DNA of 64,000 nt from Paracoccaceae bacterium. GTDB lineage: Bacteria; Pseudomonadota; Alphaproteobacteria; Rhodobacterales; Rhodobacteraceae. How positions within the stretch are numbered: the stretch's first letter is position 1; each line of letters starts with the position of its first letter. The notes under the pieces were generated by a model, which saw only the letters and a list, made by a program, of their open reading frames with translations, was not told the DNA's origin and ran no database searches. Below, piece after piece: positions 34,002-43,489 of this stretch. The DNA lies in the NCBI GenBank assembly GCA_013214575.1, contig JABSSD010000071.1, positions 54,274 to 118,273 of the forward strand, read 5' to 3'. The position numbers and the translations under genes were made by a program.

Positions 34002-34041
34002 GCTTCTTCTTGTTTTAAATACCTCCGCCGGAGGCTCCCAT
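34002..34041. repeat. Rhodobacterales-type intergenic repeat, copy 3 (reverse)
   Basis: Reverse-oriented element (CTTCTTCTTGTTTTAAATACCT, then GCCGGAGG) between the GS-like and aldehyde dehydrogenase genes. Unlike copies 1 and 2 it lies inside an operon, so it probably modulates rather than ends transcription. Confidence 0.55.
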
Positions 34042-34077
34042 CCGCGCCACAGAGACCGGCGGCGCGGCCTGAATGGC

Positions 34078-35445
34078 TCAGGCGCGCTCGAACCCACGGG
34101 CCACTTCAAAATCGGTGATGACGCGTTCGAATTCTTCGATTTCCCATTCGGCAGCGCGGGCGTAGTGCAGCACAACATCCTCCCCCAATGCGGCCTTCAG
34201 CATCTCAGATCCCTGCAACGCAACCCGCGCATCGCGCAGGTTCGTGGGGATCATGCCGGTATCGCCCTGATAGACATCGCCGGTGCTCGGGGCTTGCAAC
34301 TGCAGTTTTTCCTCGATGCCGGCAATGCCCGCGGCCAGCTGTACAGCACAGGCCAGATAGGGGTTCAGGTCCGAACCGCCTACGCGGCATTCCACCCGGA
34401 TACCCTTGGTGCCCGCCCCACAGAGACGATAGCCGGCGGTGCGATTGTCCACCGACCAGATGATCCGTGTTGGCGCAAAGGTGCCCTTCATGAAGCGTTT
34501 GTAGCTGTTGATATAGGGCGCCAGGAAATAGGTGTAATCTGGCGCGTACTTCAACATGCCAGCCAGATAGTGCTTCATCAGCTGAGACATGCCCAATGGG
34601 TCGCTCTCGTCGAAAAACGCCGGTTTGCCATCTTGCCACAGCGACTGGTGCACATGGCTCGACGAGCCGGATTTGGTCTGATCCCACTTCGCCAGAAAGG
34701 TCACCGCATGGCCCTGCTGCCAGGCGATCTCTTTGGTGGCGTGTTTGGCGATGGTGTGAAAATCGGCTGTATTCAGCGCCGCATCATATTTGATGTTCAG
34801 CTCTTCCTGACCCGCCGCGGCTTCACCCTTGGTGCATTCCACCGGAATGCCCGCGTCCCACAGGTGGTTGCGCAGCGGCCGCATCACATGCTCTTCGCGG
34901 GTGGTCTGCAGGATGTTGTAATCCTCGTTATAGCCAGAGATCGGCGCCAGATCGCGGAACTGACCCTTGCGGATCTCGTCAAAGCTCTTCTCGAACAGGA
35001 AAAACTCCAGCTCGGTGGCCATGATCGCATCCAGACCCAGGGCCTCCAGCCGCTTCAACTGCTTTTTCAGCACCGCGCGGGGGGAATGGGGAATGTCCTT
35101 GTGGGTTTTGTGATCCAGCACATCGCAGAGCACCATCACTGTGCCCTCCAGCCACGGCATCGGCCGCAGGGTGGTCAGATCGGGCTTCATCACATAATCG
35201 CCATAGCCTGTCTCCCAACTGGTCGAGGCATAGCCATCCGGCGTCGCCATCTCCAGATCGGTGGCCAACAGATAGTTACAGCAATGGGTCTCTTCCCAGG
35301 CGCCGTTCAAGAAATGCTGGGCATGGAAGCGTTTGCCCATCAGGCGGCCCTGCATGTCCACCAGGCAGACCAGAACCGTATCCACATCGCCGGACGCGAC
35401 TTGGGCTTTCAGATCGTCAAAACTCAGAATACCAGACATCGGCAT
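34078..35445 (-). CDS. Glutamine synthetase-like gamma-glutamyl-amine ligase
   Basis: ATP-dependent ligase, 455 residues, of the GlnA/PuuA superfamily. Metal and ATP residues are visible: ATELEFFLFEKSF, TKGEAAAGQEELNI, GSSSHVHQSLW, and VDNRTAGYRLCG followed by IRVECRVGGSDLNPYLACA. The adenylylation-site tail of the housekeeping GlnA is absent, and N-terminal VLVCLVDMQGRLMGKRF is typical of PuuA/IpuC-type enzymes that attach glutamate to an amine. TRAP transporter, ALDH, alcohol dehydrogenase and an amidohydrolase in the operon suggest an amino-alcohol substrate; this is inference. Confidence 0.9.
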   Translation of the reverse strand: MPMSGILSFDDLKAQVASGDVDTVLVCLVDMQGRLMGKRFHAQHFLNGAWEETHCCNYLLATDLEMATPDGYASTSWETGYGDYVMKPDLTTLRPMPWLEGTVMVLCDVLDHKTHKDIPHSPRAVLKKQLKRLEALGLDAIMATELEFFLFEKSFDEIRKGQFRDLAPISGYNEDYNILQTTREEHVMRPLRNHLWDAGIPVECTKGEAAAGQEELNIKYDAALNTADFHTIAKHATKEIAWQQGHAVTFLAKWDQTKSGSSSHVHQSLWQDGKPAFFDESDPLGMSQLMKHYLAGMLKYAPDYTYFLAPYINSYKRFMKGTFAPTRIIWSVDNRTAGYRLCGAGTKGIRVECRVGGSDLNPYLACAVQLAAGIAGIEEKLQLQAPSTGDVYQGDTGMIPTNLRDARVALQGSEMLKAALGEDVVLHYARAAEWEIEEFERVITDFEVARGFERA

Positions 35446-35466
35446 TATTCCTGTTGTATCAAGGGA

Positions 35467-35490
35467 GCCCCGGCACAGATGCGCCGGGGC
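35467..35490 (-). promoter_or_regulatory. Intercistronic stem-loop after dctP
   Basis: Perfect 8-bp GCCCCGGC/GCCGGGGC stem with 8-nt loop between the TRAP binding-protein gene and the GS-like gene. Same position as the hairpins after the ABC binding-protein genes in this window. Confidence 0.7.
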
Positions 35491-35499
35491 AGTTTTATA

Positions 35500-36534
35500 T
35501 TAACCGTAACGGTAGGGGCGGCCAGCTTTCTCCATGTCGGAGTTGTACTTCTTGAAGATCGCGACAACCTTGGCCTTGGTTGGGCTTTCGTCGGCGATCT
35601 CGTCCCAGAACTTGACCGCTGCGTCTTCGACGATCTTCCACTCGTCGTCGGGAATGGTGGTCAGCTCCATCTTGGGGCCATTGACCCGCAGCGCGGCTTC
35701 GCCACCCCAGTACCACCACTGACGATAGTAGTGCGACTGGTCACAGCAGGCACGGAACAGGGTCTGCATATCTTCTGGCAGCTCGTTCCAACGATCCATA
35801 TTGGTAAAGAACGACCCGGCCCATGCGCCCGAGATGTTGTTGGTCAGGAAGTAGTTGGTGACGTCGGCCCAACCCACGGTGTAATCCTCGGTGATGCCGG
35901 ACCAGGCGATGCCGTCCAACTCGCCGGTCTGAACCGCAACTTCGATGTCTTCCCAGGGCAGGTTGACCGGAATAACGCCAAACTGGCTCAGGAAACGACC
36001 GGCTGTCGGGAAGGTAAAGACGCGTTTGCCTTTAAGGTCTTCCAGCGAGCGGATCGGGTCTTTGGTGGCAAAGTGGCAAGGATCCCATGCCCCGGCCGAG
36101 ATATGCTTGACGCCCACCTTGGAATACTCTTCGTCCCAGATCTCGTTCAACCCGTACTGGTTGAACAGCACCGGCACGTCGAGCGAGTAGCGCGAGCCAA
36201 ACGGGAAGTAGCCGCCAAAGACGGTGACTTCAGTAGGCGAGGCCATGGAGTCATCATCCGACTGCACTGCGTCGATGGTGCCGCGCTGCATGGCGCGGAA
36301 CAACTCGCCGGTTGGCACCAACTGGTCGGCGTAGAACAGTTCGATCTGCATGCGGTCGCCTGCGATCTTGTTGAACATGTCGATGGCCGGCTTGATGACG
36401 TGCTCCCCCAGAGCTGCCCCTGCATAGGTCTGCATCCGCCATTTGATGGTGGATTGCGCCAGCGCCGGTGTCGCCAGTGGCGCGGCGATTGCGCCAGCGC
36501 CAGCGGCGGCAATAAATTTACGTCTTGTGGTCAT
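35500..36534 (-). CDS. TRAP transporter substrate-binding protein DctP
   Basis: Periplasmic binding protein, 344 residues, with a Tat-like leader (MTTRRKFIAAAGAGAIAAPL, cleavage near ALA-QS). Typical DctP features: IKWRMQTYAG, ALGEHVIKPAIDMF, the LKGKRVFTF segment with the ligand arginine, and AVQTGELDGIAWSG. Aromatic clusters (HYYRQWWYWGG) are of the type seen in TRAP proteins for amino-acid or ring-containing ligands. Ligand not determinable; by context an amine or its derivative. Confidence 0.92.
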   Translation of the reverse strand: MTTRRKFIAAAGAGAIAAPLATPALAQSTIKWRMQTYAGAALGEHVIKPAIDMFNKIAGDRMQIELFYADQLVPTGELFRAMQRGTIDAVQSDDDSMASPTEVTVFGGYFPFGSRYSLDVPVLFNQYGLNEIWDEEYSKVGVKHISAGAWDPCHFATKDPIRSLEDLKGKRVFTFPTAGRFLSQFGVIPVNLPWEDIEVAVQTGELDGIAWSGITEDYTVGWADVTNYFLTNNISGAWAGSFFTNMDRWNELPEDMQTLFRACCDQSHYYRQWWYWGGEAALRVNGPKMELTTIPDDEWKIVEDAAVKFWDEIADESPTKAKVVAIFKKYNSDMEKAGRPYRYG

Positions 36535-36585
36535 GTCGTCTCTCCTATTTGAAATTCCGGCCCCCTGACGGGGCTCTTCTTGTGA

Positions 36586-38088
36586 TTATTTTCCATAAAC
36601 ATAGTCGGGCAGCCACAGGGCGATCTGTGGGAAGATCATCACCAGTGATAAGGCCAGAACCATAATCAAGGCAAAGGGGATGATCGAAATATAGATGTCG
36701 CGCAGGCTGATTTCCGGCGGTGCCATCGCCCGCATCAGGAACAGGTTATAGCCAAACGGCGGCGTCATATAGGCAATCTGGGTGGTGATGGTGTAAAGGA
36801 CGCCATACCAGATCAGGTCGAACCCCAGCTCGCCCACCAATGGCACATAGAGCGGCGCCACGATCACCAGCATGGCGGTGTCATCCAGGAAGGTGCCCAT
36901 CAGCAGGAAACTGACCTGCATCAGGATCAGGATCATCCAAGGGCTTAGGCCCAGCTGGGTGGTGAACAGGTCCTTGATCGCATTGACCGCGCCGAGCCCG
37001 TCAAAGATGGCGCCAAAGCCAAGTGCTGCCAGGATGATCCACATGAACATGCAGGAAATCCCCAACGTCGAGCGCAGGGTGGTCTCAAACACTTCGCGGT
37101 TCATCCGGCCCTTGAGGACCGCGGCGATAAAGGCGGCCATGGCGCCAATTGCCGAGCTTTCCACCAGCGAGGTCCAGCCGTTGATGAAGGGCACCATCAT
37201 CGCGGCAAAGATTGCCAGCGGCAACACGCCCGAGAACAGCAGCCGGTGCTTTTCCTTCATGAAGATGTCGGTAAAGACCCTCGGGTCATGGCGCAGGATA
37301 AACGCGGCAGCCGAGGCGGTAAGGGCAATTGTTGCCGAAGTCTTTGGTCCGGCCAGCCCGGCCATCATCAGCAGCGGCAGCAGCAGCAGAGTTCCCAGCA
37401 CGATATAATTCAACCGCAGGGGGTGTTCTGAGATCAGCTCGTATTCTTCCAGGTCTTCGGGTGACATCGCCGGGCCAAGATCGGGCTGCAACCGGGCGCG
37501 GACATAGATGTAGACAATGAACATCACCGCCATCATCAACCCCGGCAGCACCCCGGCCAGCCACAGCTGGCTCACCGGCTGGCGGGCGATCATCGCATAA
37601 AGCACCAGCACCACCGAGGGTGGCACCAGAATGCCCAGCGATGAACCCGCCTGCACCACGCCGGTGACCAGGATTTTGTCATAGCCACGGCGCAACAGCT
37701 CGGGCAGGGCGATGGTGGCGCCAATGGCCATACCCGCCACCGACAAGCCGTTCATCGCCGAGACCAGCACCATCAAGCCAATGGTGCCGATGGCCAGACC
37801 ACCTTTGACCGGGCCCATCCAGACATGGAACATCTTGTACAGATCGTCGGCGATTTTGGATTCCGACAGCACATAGCCCATGAAGATGAACATCGGCAGC
37901 GTCAGCATCGGATACCATTTCATCAGCTTCATCGCTGCGGCAAAGGGAATATCCGAACCACCAACACCCCAGAGCGCCATGCCCGCAACGGCACCGATAA
38001 AGCCAATGGCGCCAAACACCCGCTGGCCGGTCATCAGCATCAGCATCATGCCGCTGAACATCAGGATAGCAATCATTTCATAAGACAT
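36586..38088 (-). CDS. TRAP transporter large permease DctM
   Basis: Sodium-coupled permease, 500 residues with about 12-13 hydrophobic helices. Conserved signature stretches: LPMFIFMGYVLSES and GIGTIGLM-like AIGTIGLMVLVSAMNGLSVAG, and GILVPPSVVLVLYAMIARQP. The C-terminal half is MGTFLDDTAMLVIVAPLYVP. It forms the membrane complex with DctQ, whose stop overlaps this start by one base. Longer than most DctM (about 425-440), with an extra hydrophilic loop near PEDLEEYELISEHPL. Confidence 0.93.
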   Translation of the reverse strand: MSYEMIAILMFSGMMLMLMTGQRVFGAIGFIGAVAGMALWGVGGSDIPFAAAMKLMKWYPMLTLPMFIFMGYVLSESKIADDLYKMFHVWMGPVKGGLAIGTIGLMVLVSAMNGLSVAGMAIGATIALPELLRRGYDKILVTGVVQAGSSLGILVPPSVVLVLYAMIARQPVSQLWLAGVLPGLMMAVMFIVYIYVRARLQPDLGPAMSPEDLEEYELISEHPLRLNYIVLGTLLLLPLLMMAGLAGPKTSATIALTASAAAFILRHDPRVFTDIFMKEKHRLLFSGVLPLAIFAAMMVPFINGWTSLVESSAIGAMAAFIAAVLKGRMNREVFETTLRSTLGISCMFMWIILAALGFGAIFDGLGAVNAIKDLFTTQLGLSPWMILILMQVSFLLMGTFLDDTAMLVIVAPLYVPLVGELGFDLIWYGVLYTITTQIAYMTPPFGYNLFLMRAMAPPEISLRDIYISIIPFALIMVLALSLVMIFPQIALWLPDYVYGK

Positions 38089-38684
38089 CAGAGGTCTACT
38101 CCGCGAAGACGTCCGATATCCCGGAACAGTTCAGCAAGACTTTGTGCCAGCATCAGAATGACACCAAAACACAACATGGATTTCACCGGCCACATGAAGG
38201 GTCGCCAGGCGGTTGGGCTGCGTTCCATATGGCCGATTTTCTCAGCGACACCGGACATTCCGTCGGTGAACAGTGTGAGGAACAGATCCCAGAAGAACCA
38301 GAACGGCTCGACCCCGAAATAGCCCAGTGAATAGGCGGTGGAGCCCACCGCGCCAAACAGCAGCACCCCGAGATAGAAGAGCAGGAAAAACACCGTGAAG
38401 GCGTCGATCCAGGCTTTGGTCCGGGTCGACCAGCCACCATAGAACAGGTCCATGCGCACGTTTGACCCCATCTGGATCGAATAGGGCCCGCCCAGGATGT
38501 AATAGGCAACCATCACAAACTGCGCCATCTCAAGCGTCCAGATCGAGGGATAGAAAAAGGTCTTGGAAATGGACGACCACAGCAGCACCCCGATCAACAC
38601 AAAGATCAGATACATGGCGATGCGACCAATGAAGCGGTTCATGGCATCCACACCGCGGATATATCCGGTTATTATTCTAGGCAT
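38088..38684 (-). CDS. TRAP transporter small permease DctQ
   Basis: Four-helix membrane subunit, 198 residues: MNRFIGRIAMYLIFVLIGVL near the N-terminus, EMAQFVMVAYYILGGPYSIQMGSNVRMDL with the usual arginine, and FLLFYLGVLLFGAVGSTAYS. Supports DctM and contacts DctP. Its start overlaps the 3' end of the upstream amidohydrolase gene by 8 bp. Confidence 0.9.
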   Translation of the reverse strand: MPRIITGYIRGVDAMNRFIGRIAMYLIFVLIGVLLWSSISKTFFYPSIWTLEMAQFVMVAYYILGGPYSIQMGSNVRMDLFYGGWSTRTKAWIDAFTVFFLLFYLGVLLFGAVGSTAYSLGYFGVEPFWFFWDLFLTLFTDGMSGVAEKIGHMERSPTAWRPFMWPVKSMLCFGVILMLAQSLAELFRDIGRLRGVDL

Positions 38685-39462
38685 TGTCGCCCCCTTGTTG
38701 CGCCAATGCGGCCAGAGCGGGCCGGATCAGGGTCAAAAGTTCCTCGGCCATCGCGGTTTCTTGTTGCGGCGTGCGCAGCAGATCATTGCGAACCTCGATC
38801 ATCACATTGGCCAACCCGTGGGCGATACCGTGCAGCTTTAGCGAATGGGTGACACCATCCTGTGGACCGTAAGGCTGATTGCGCTCGACCCGCCGATGCG
38901 GCAGCGACGGCGCATGGGCCAGCATGGCATCTGCCATCGCGGTGTCATCATCGTGCAGAATGCCGATTTCGACGGCGCGGGGCTGGCCGAAGTAGACCGG
39001 TGTAAAGCTGTGGATGGTGATCAGCACGGTGTCCAGTCCAGCGTCGCTGCGGGCTTTGATCACTTCACTGACCGCATCACAGAAGGGGCGATAGACGGCA
39101 TCAACCCGCTGGAGTCGCTGGTCATCGGTCAGATCGCGATTGCCGGGAATTTCGATCAGTTCTGATTTCACCGGCATCGCCGAGGCCACCTCGGGGGGGC
39201 GATTGCAGTCATAGACCAGTCGCGACACCTGGCTTGCCACCATCGGCGCATTCAGCGCCTGGCTGAGATGCAGCGCAATGGCCCGCGCGCCCGGGTCCCA
39301 GGCGGCGTGACTTTTCTGGTCGCCAGCCGCAAGTCCCAGGTCGCCAAACTGCGCAGGGAAATGATTGCTGGCGTGTTCGCAGAGAATCAATGCAGGCCCG
39401 GATCCCTCCGGGTTGCTGACCTCTACGGCCTGTGTACGAGCGTTGGAATCGCTCAGTGACAT
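38677..39462 (-). CDS. N-formylglutamate amidohydrolase-family protein
   Basis: 261 residues of the FGase (HutG-type) fold. Markers: LILCEHASNHFP with metal-binding Glu/His, DPGARAIALHLSQ, SRLVYDCNRP, TIHSFTPVYFGQPRAVEIG (His ligand) and IEVRNDLLR. No other histidine-degradation gene lies nearby. Being first in an operon with a GS-like ligase, it may hydrolyse a gamma-glutamyl- or N-acyl-glutamate amide, not formylglutamate; that is inference. Divergent from the RpiR regulator. Confidence 0.88.
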   Translation of the reverse strand: MSLSDSNARTQAVEVSNPEGSGPALILCEHASNHFPAQFGDLGLAAGDQKSHAAWDPGARAIALHLSQALNAPMVASQVSRLVYDCNRPPEVASAMPVKSELIEIPGNRDLTDDQRLQRVDAVYRPFCDAVSEVIKARSDAGLDTVLITIHSFTPVYFGQPRAVEIGILHDDDTAMADAMLAHAPSLPHRRVERNQPYGPQDGVTHSLKLHGIAHGLANVMIEVRNDLLRTPQQETAMAEELLTLIRPALAALAQQGGDNA

Positions 39463-39479
39463 TCACGTTCTCCCCATTT

Positions 39480-39495
39480 TGGAAAAATCTTTTCA
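39480..39495. promoter_or_regulatory. Candidate RpiR operator
   Basis: TGGAAAAATCTTTTCA has perfect GAAAA/TTTTC arms around a 3-bp centre. A second TCTTTTCA lies at about 39518-39525. The position, between the amidohydrolase start (39462) and the regulator, fits divergent control. Confidence 0.5.
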
Positions 39496-39611
39496 TGAGG
39501 ATCGAGTTGTGTCAATATCTTTTCAGTCAGCAGAAGCACTTGGTGTATCGGTCTGATCCAGATACAGGGTATGTGCTTAATTTGCGGGCAAATGACAAAA
39601 GGACCGAGAGC

Positions 39612-40484
39612 TTGACCAAACCAGCGGCCACCGTTCGAGAACTGATCCGTGAGCAGTATTCCTCGCTGACGCAATCAGAGCGTAAGTTCTCGAATTCATT
39701 GCTGGAAAACTATCCTTCGGCAGGGCTCGCCTCGATCACCATCGTCGCTGCCAATGCAGGGGTTTCGACGCCGACTGTGGCGCGGATGGTGCAAAAACTG
39801 GGGTTCAAAGGCTATCCGCAGTTTCATCAGGCCTTGTTGAAAGAGCTGCAGGCCCAAGTCTCGGGGCCAACCCAGAGGCGCGCCAATTGGGTTAGCGAGG
39901 CCCCCGAAGGCCATCTTCTGAACAGATTTTCCCAAGCGGTGACCGAAAACCTGGAGCAGACATTCTCCAACATCGATTCCGCGAGCTTTGACGCGGCGGT
40001 GCGGCAATTGGCCGATACGGACGGACGGCTCTATGTGGTCGGCGGCCGGATCACCCGGGCATTGGCCGATTATGCCTTTACCCATTTTCAGGCGGTCCGG
40101 CAGCGGGTGACCACGATGACCTCCTCTGCCGCAACCTGGCCGCATTATGTGTTGGACATGGTCGAGGGTGATACCTTGCTGCTGTTCGACGTGCGCCGCT
40201 ACGAGACCAATTTGCAGCGGCTGGCTGAACTGGCAGCCGAGCGTGGCGTCAAGATCATCCTGATCACCGATCAATGGGCCAGCCCAATTGCCTCCGTGGC
40301 CCAGTATCGGTTTAACTGCTGGGTCGAGATTCCTTCGGCTTGGGATTCCAATATTGCGACCATGATGCTGCTTGAGGCGATGATTGCGGCCACTCAGGAA
40401 GAAAGCTGGAGCGAAACTCGCGACCGCTATGAGCGTCTGGATGAGCTGTTCGACATGACTCGATTGTTCCGAAAATTTTCCTGA
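39612..40484 (+). CDS. MurR/RpiR-family transcriptional regulator
   Basis: 290 residues from TTG 39612: N-terminal HTH_6 domain (LTQSERKFSNSLLENYPSAG, then ANAGVSTPTVARMVQKLGFKGYPQF) and C-terminal SIS domain (LYVVGGRITRALADYAF, LLFDVRRYETNL). TTG 39612 is preferred because AGGA lies 9 bases upstream and the family usually begins a few residues before this point; upstream ATG codons (39432, 39495) would overlap the divergent gene or its operator and add unconserved sequence. It probably controls the divergent TRAP/amine operon. Confidence 0.88.
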   Translation: MTKPAATVRELIREQYSSLTQSERKFSNSLLENYPSAGLASITIVAANAGVSTPTVARMVQKLGFKGYPQFHQALLKELQAQVSGPTQRRANWVSEAPEGHLLNRFSQAVTENLEQTFSNIDSASFDAAVRQLADTDGRLYVVGGRITRALADYAFTHFQAVRQRVTTMTSSAATWPHYVLDMVEGDTLLLFDVRRYETNLQRLAELAAERGVKIILITDQWASPIASVAQYRFNCWVEIPSAWDSNIATMMLLEAMIAATQEESWSETRDRYERLDELFDMTRLFRKFS

Positions 40485-40638
40485 CGCCGCCGATTCCCTG
40501 ACGGCGCAGCGGTTTTCTGGCTGACGCCACAGGCCTGTAGGTTGAATTGTTCAAGACAGCGGTAAAAACAGACAGTCCCTTTGATCTGGTCAATGGGGTT
40601 TTTGTGGCTTTCAAATCCATGCTGGCGGCTGACATGTG

Positions 40639-40667
40639 TTGACATTGATCGCCATTCTGCTTTAATT
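40639..40667 (+). promoter_or_regulatory. Candidate promoter of xylBA operon
   Basis: TTGACA (40639-40644), 17-bp spacer, TTAATT (40662-40667). The -35 box is perfect and the -10 box is weak. It lies about 60 bp upstream of the xylB start and overlaps the candidate XylR operator. Confidence 0.5.
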
Positions 40668-40690
40668 CGCTTTCCAAAATAAATAATATG
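40661..40690. promoter_or_regulatory. Candidate XylR (ROK) operator at xylB
   Basis: This 30-bp AT-rich block matches 48591-48620 upstream of xylF at 22 of 30 positions (common core TTTAATT, G, CAAAA, AAATAAT). Two matching sites in front of the two xylose transcription units point to a shared regulator. Confidence 0.55.
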
Positions 40691-40727
40691 ACTCCGGGGA
40701 GGCGCCTGGGGTAGGGAGTGAATGCAG

Positions 40728-42182
40728 ATGTATATCGGGTTGGACCTGGGCACCTCTGGCTTGCGGGCTTTGCTGGCTGACGAGAGTGGTGCAATTGTTG
40801 CAACCGCTGACGCGGCTTATTCTGTGTCGATCCCCCATCCTGGATGGAGCGAACAAGATCCATCGGATTGGATTGTGGCCTGCAAGACAGTGATGGCCGC
40901 GCTAAAGGCAGCACAGCCAGTTGAATTCAGCGCGCTGCGCGGGATCGGTTTAAGTGGCCATATGCATGGCGCCACATTGGTCGATGCCAGCGGAAAGGTG
41001 CTGCGGCCCTGTATCTTGTGGAACGATAGCCGCTCGGCGGCCCAGGCGGCTAAGCTGGACCAGACCGCCAATGTGCGGAAGCTGTCGGGAAATATCGTAT
41101 TTCCCGGCTTCACCGCCCCGAAGCTGACATGGGTTGAGGAAAACGAACCAGAGATATTTGCTAGGGTGGCAAAGGTACTGCTGCCCAAGGATTACCTGCG
41201 CTATTGGCTGACCGGGGACTATGTCGGCGATATGTCCGACAGCGCCGGCACCTCCTGGCTGGACGTGGGCAAACGCGCCTGGTCGCCAGAGCTGCTAGAG
41301 GCCGGCCATATGCGTCTGGATCAGATGCCCCGATTGGTCGAAGGCTCGGAAAGCTCGGGCACTGTGCGGGCGCAATTGCGGTCAGACTGGGGCCTGGCTG
41401 GGCCGGTCACTGTCGCGGGTGGTGGCGGCGACAATGCGGTTGCGGCCTGTGGTGTCGGCTGTTTTCGCGATGGCGACGGTTTTGTGTCCCTTGGCACTTC
41501 CGGAGTGCTGCTTGCCGCCAAGAACAGCTTTGCCCCAGCGCCGGAAACGGCGGTGCATACCTTCTGCCACGCAGTCCCGGACACCTGGTATCAGATGGGG
41601 GTTATCCTGGCGGCGACGGATTGCCTGAACTGGCTGTCGCGCATTCTGGGGCGCAGCCCGGCAGAGTTGGCCGGGGCGTTGACGGATGGGATCTCCGGGC
41701 CGTCGCCCACGATGTTCCTGCCCTACCTGTCCGGCGAACGCACCCCGCATAATGACAGCCAAATCCGGGGATCATTTGTCGGGCTGGACATCGCCACCTC
41801 ACCCGAAGACCTGACCCAGGCGGTGATGGAGGGCGTTTCTTTTGCCCTGCGCGATAACCTCGACGCGTTAAAGACGACGGGAACCAACCTGTCGCGCATT
41901 CTGGCGATCGGCGGCGGCACAAAATCCCGGTTCTGGCTGGAGACTTTGGCCACCACATTGGATCTGCCGCTGGACCTGCCGGAGAAAGGCGACTTTGGCG
42001 CCGCTCTGGGCGCTGCGCGGCTGGCCATTGCCGCAGATACCAATGCTGACCTGTCCATGATTATGACCACCCCCAAGGTGGCGGAGACGGTTGAGCCGCG
42101 CCGCGATCTGGTCGACCGATATGCTGAAACTCATGCGCGGTATCACGCGCTTTACCCTCATCTGAAGGCTGCTCTGACATGA
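40728..42182 (+). CDS. xylB: Xylulokinase
   Basis: Phosphorylates D-xylulose to xylulose-5-P. FGGY-family kinase, 484 residues: phosphate motif [16 protein letters not shown], substrate region [24 protein letters not shown] in place of FGGY signature 1, [13 protein letters not shown], and adenosine motif [13 protein letters not shown]. Start ATG 40728 is 9 bases after AGGGAG; an ATG two codons earlier is only 3 bases away. It overlaps xylA by ATGA and heads the operon xylB-xylA-galM-di-haem protein. Confidence 0.95.
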   Translation: MYIGLDLGTSGLRALLADESGAIVATADAAYSVSIPHPGWSEQDPSDWIVACKTVMAALKAAQPVEFSALRGIGLSGHMHGATLVDASGKVLRPCILWNDSRSAAQAAKLDQTANVRKLSGNIVFPGFTAPKLTWVEENEPEIFARVAKVLLPKDYLRYWLTGDYVGDMSDSAGTSWLDVGKRAWSPELLEAGHMRLDQMPRLVEGSESSGTVRAQLRSDWGLAGPVTVAGGGGDNAVAACGVGCFRDGDGFVSLGTSGVLLAAKNSFAPAPETAVHTFCHAVPDTWYQMGVILAATDCLNWLSRILGRSPAELAGALTDGISGPSPTMFLPYLSGERTPHNDSQIRGSFVGLDIATSPEDLTQAVMEGVSFALRDNLDALKTTGTNLSRILAIGGGTKSRFWLETLATTLDLPLDLPEKGDFGAALGAARLAIAADTNADLSMIMTTPKVAETVEPRRDLVDRYAETHARYHALYPHLKAALT

Positions 42183-43489
42183 CCACTGGATTTTTCCGCG
42201 ACATCACCGAAATCCCTTTTGAAGGGGCCGACAGCACCAACCCTCTGGCGTTTCGTCACTACAACCCGGATGAGATTGTCATGGGCAAGAGGATGGAAGA
42301 CCATCTGCGCTTTGCCACCTGCTATTGGCACAGCTTCGGCTGGCCTGGCAGCGATCCGTTTGGCGGTCAGACGTTTGAGCGCCCCTGGTTCAGTAACACT
42401 ATGGAGGCGGCAAAACTGAAGGCGGATGTTGCCTTTGAAATGTTCCAGCTGCTGAAGACGCCCTACTACTGCTTCCACGATGCGGATATGCGCCCCGAGG
42501 GGGCTGACTTTGCCGAAAACACGCGTAATCTGAACGAGATGGTCGATTACTTTGCCGAGAAGCAGGCACAGACCGGTATGAAGCTGCTCTGGGGCACGGC
42601 CAACCTGTTTTCAAATGCCCGCTACATGTCCGGCGCTTCGACCAACCCGGACCCGGATGTCTTCGCCTTTAGTGCCGCGACCATCAAGACCTGTATGGAT
42701 GCCACCCATCGTCTGGGCGGTGAGAACTATGTTCTGTGGGGCGGTCGCGAAGGCTATGAGACGCTGCTGAACACCGATCTGGGTCAGGAAGACCAGCAAA
42801 TGGGCCGGATGCTGAACCTTGTGGTCGAATATAAGCACAAGATCGGTTTCAAAGGCGCCATTCTGGTTGAGCCGAAGCCACAAGAGCCAACCAAACACCA
42901 GTATGACTATGATACCGCCACCGTTTACGGCTTCCTGAAACGTCATGGGCTGGAAAATGAGGTCAAGATGAACCTTGAGCAGGGCCACGCAATTCTTGCC
43001 GGTCACTCGTTTGAGCACGAGATCGCCACCGCCTCGGCGCTGGGCATCTTTGGTTCGGTTGATATGAACCGCAATGATTATCAATCCGGCTGGGACACCG
43101 ACCAGTTCCCCAACAATGTGCCCGAAGTGGCGCTGGCCTATTATCACATCCTGAAAGCGGGTGGCTTCACCACCGGCGGCACCAATTTTGACGCCAAACT
43201 GCGCCGCCAGTCGCTGGATGCCGAAGATTTGCTGATGGCGCATGTGGGCGGCATGGATGTCTGCGCCCGCGGCTTGAAGGCCGCCGCTGCGATGATCGAG
43301 GATGGCACCATGGATCAGTTTGTCACCGATCGCTATGCCGGCTGGCAGACCCCCGAGGCGCAGTTGATGTTGCAGGGCAAGCAGTCTCTGGAACAGATCA
43401 CTGCGCAGGTCGAGGCAACAGGGCTGAACCCTGCGCCGCGTTCGGGACGTCAGGAATATCTGGAAAATGTCGTCAACCGCTTCGTGTGA
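42179..43489 (+). CDS. xylA: D-xylose isomerase
   Basis: Interconverts xylose and xylulose. 436 residues of the long class II type. Conserved: [13 protein letters not shown] with catalytic His and Asp, [14 protein letters not shown], metal glutamate and aspartate sites ([35 protein letters not shown]), and [17 protein letters not shown]. The start overlaps xylB by ATGA and the stop overlaps galM by GTGA, so the three genes are translationally coupled. Confidence 0.97.
   Translation: MTTGFFRDITEIPFEGADSTNPLAFRHYNPDEIVMGKRMEDHLRFATCYWHSFGWPGSDPFGGQTFERPWFSNTMEAAKLKADVAFEMFQLLKTPYYCFHDADMRPEGADFAENTRNLNEMVDYFAEKQAQTGMKLLWGTANLFSNARYMSGASTNPDPDVFAFSAATIKTCMDATHRLGGENYVLWGGREGYETLLNTDLGQEDQQMGRMLNLVVEYKHKIGFKGAILVEPKPQEPTKHQYDYDTATVYGFLKRHGLENEVKMNLEQGHAILAGHSFEHEIATASALGIFGSVDMNRNDYQSGWDTDQFPNNVPEVALAYYHILKAGGFTTGGTNFDAKLRRQSLDAEDLLMAHVGGMDVCARGLKAAAAMIEDGTMDQFVTDRYAGWQTPEAQLMLQGKQSLEQITAQVEATGLNPAPRSGRQEYLENVVNRFV

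Noticed and set aside
38677..39462. Histidine-utilisation (hut) locus because of the N-formylglutamate amidohydrolase homologue
   Set aside because: No hutH, hutU, hutI or hutF homologue is present nearby; the neighbours fit amine metabolism better.
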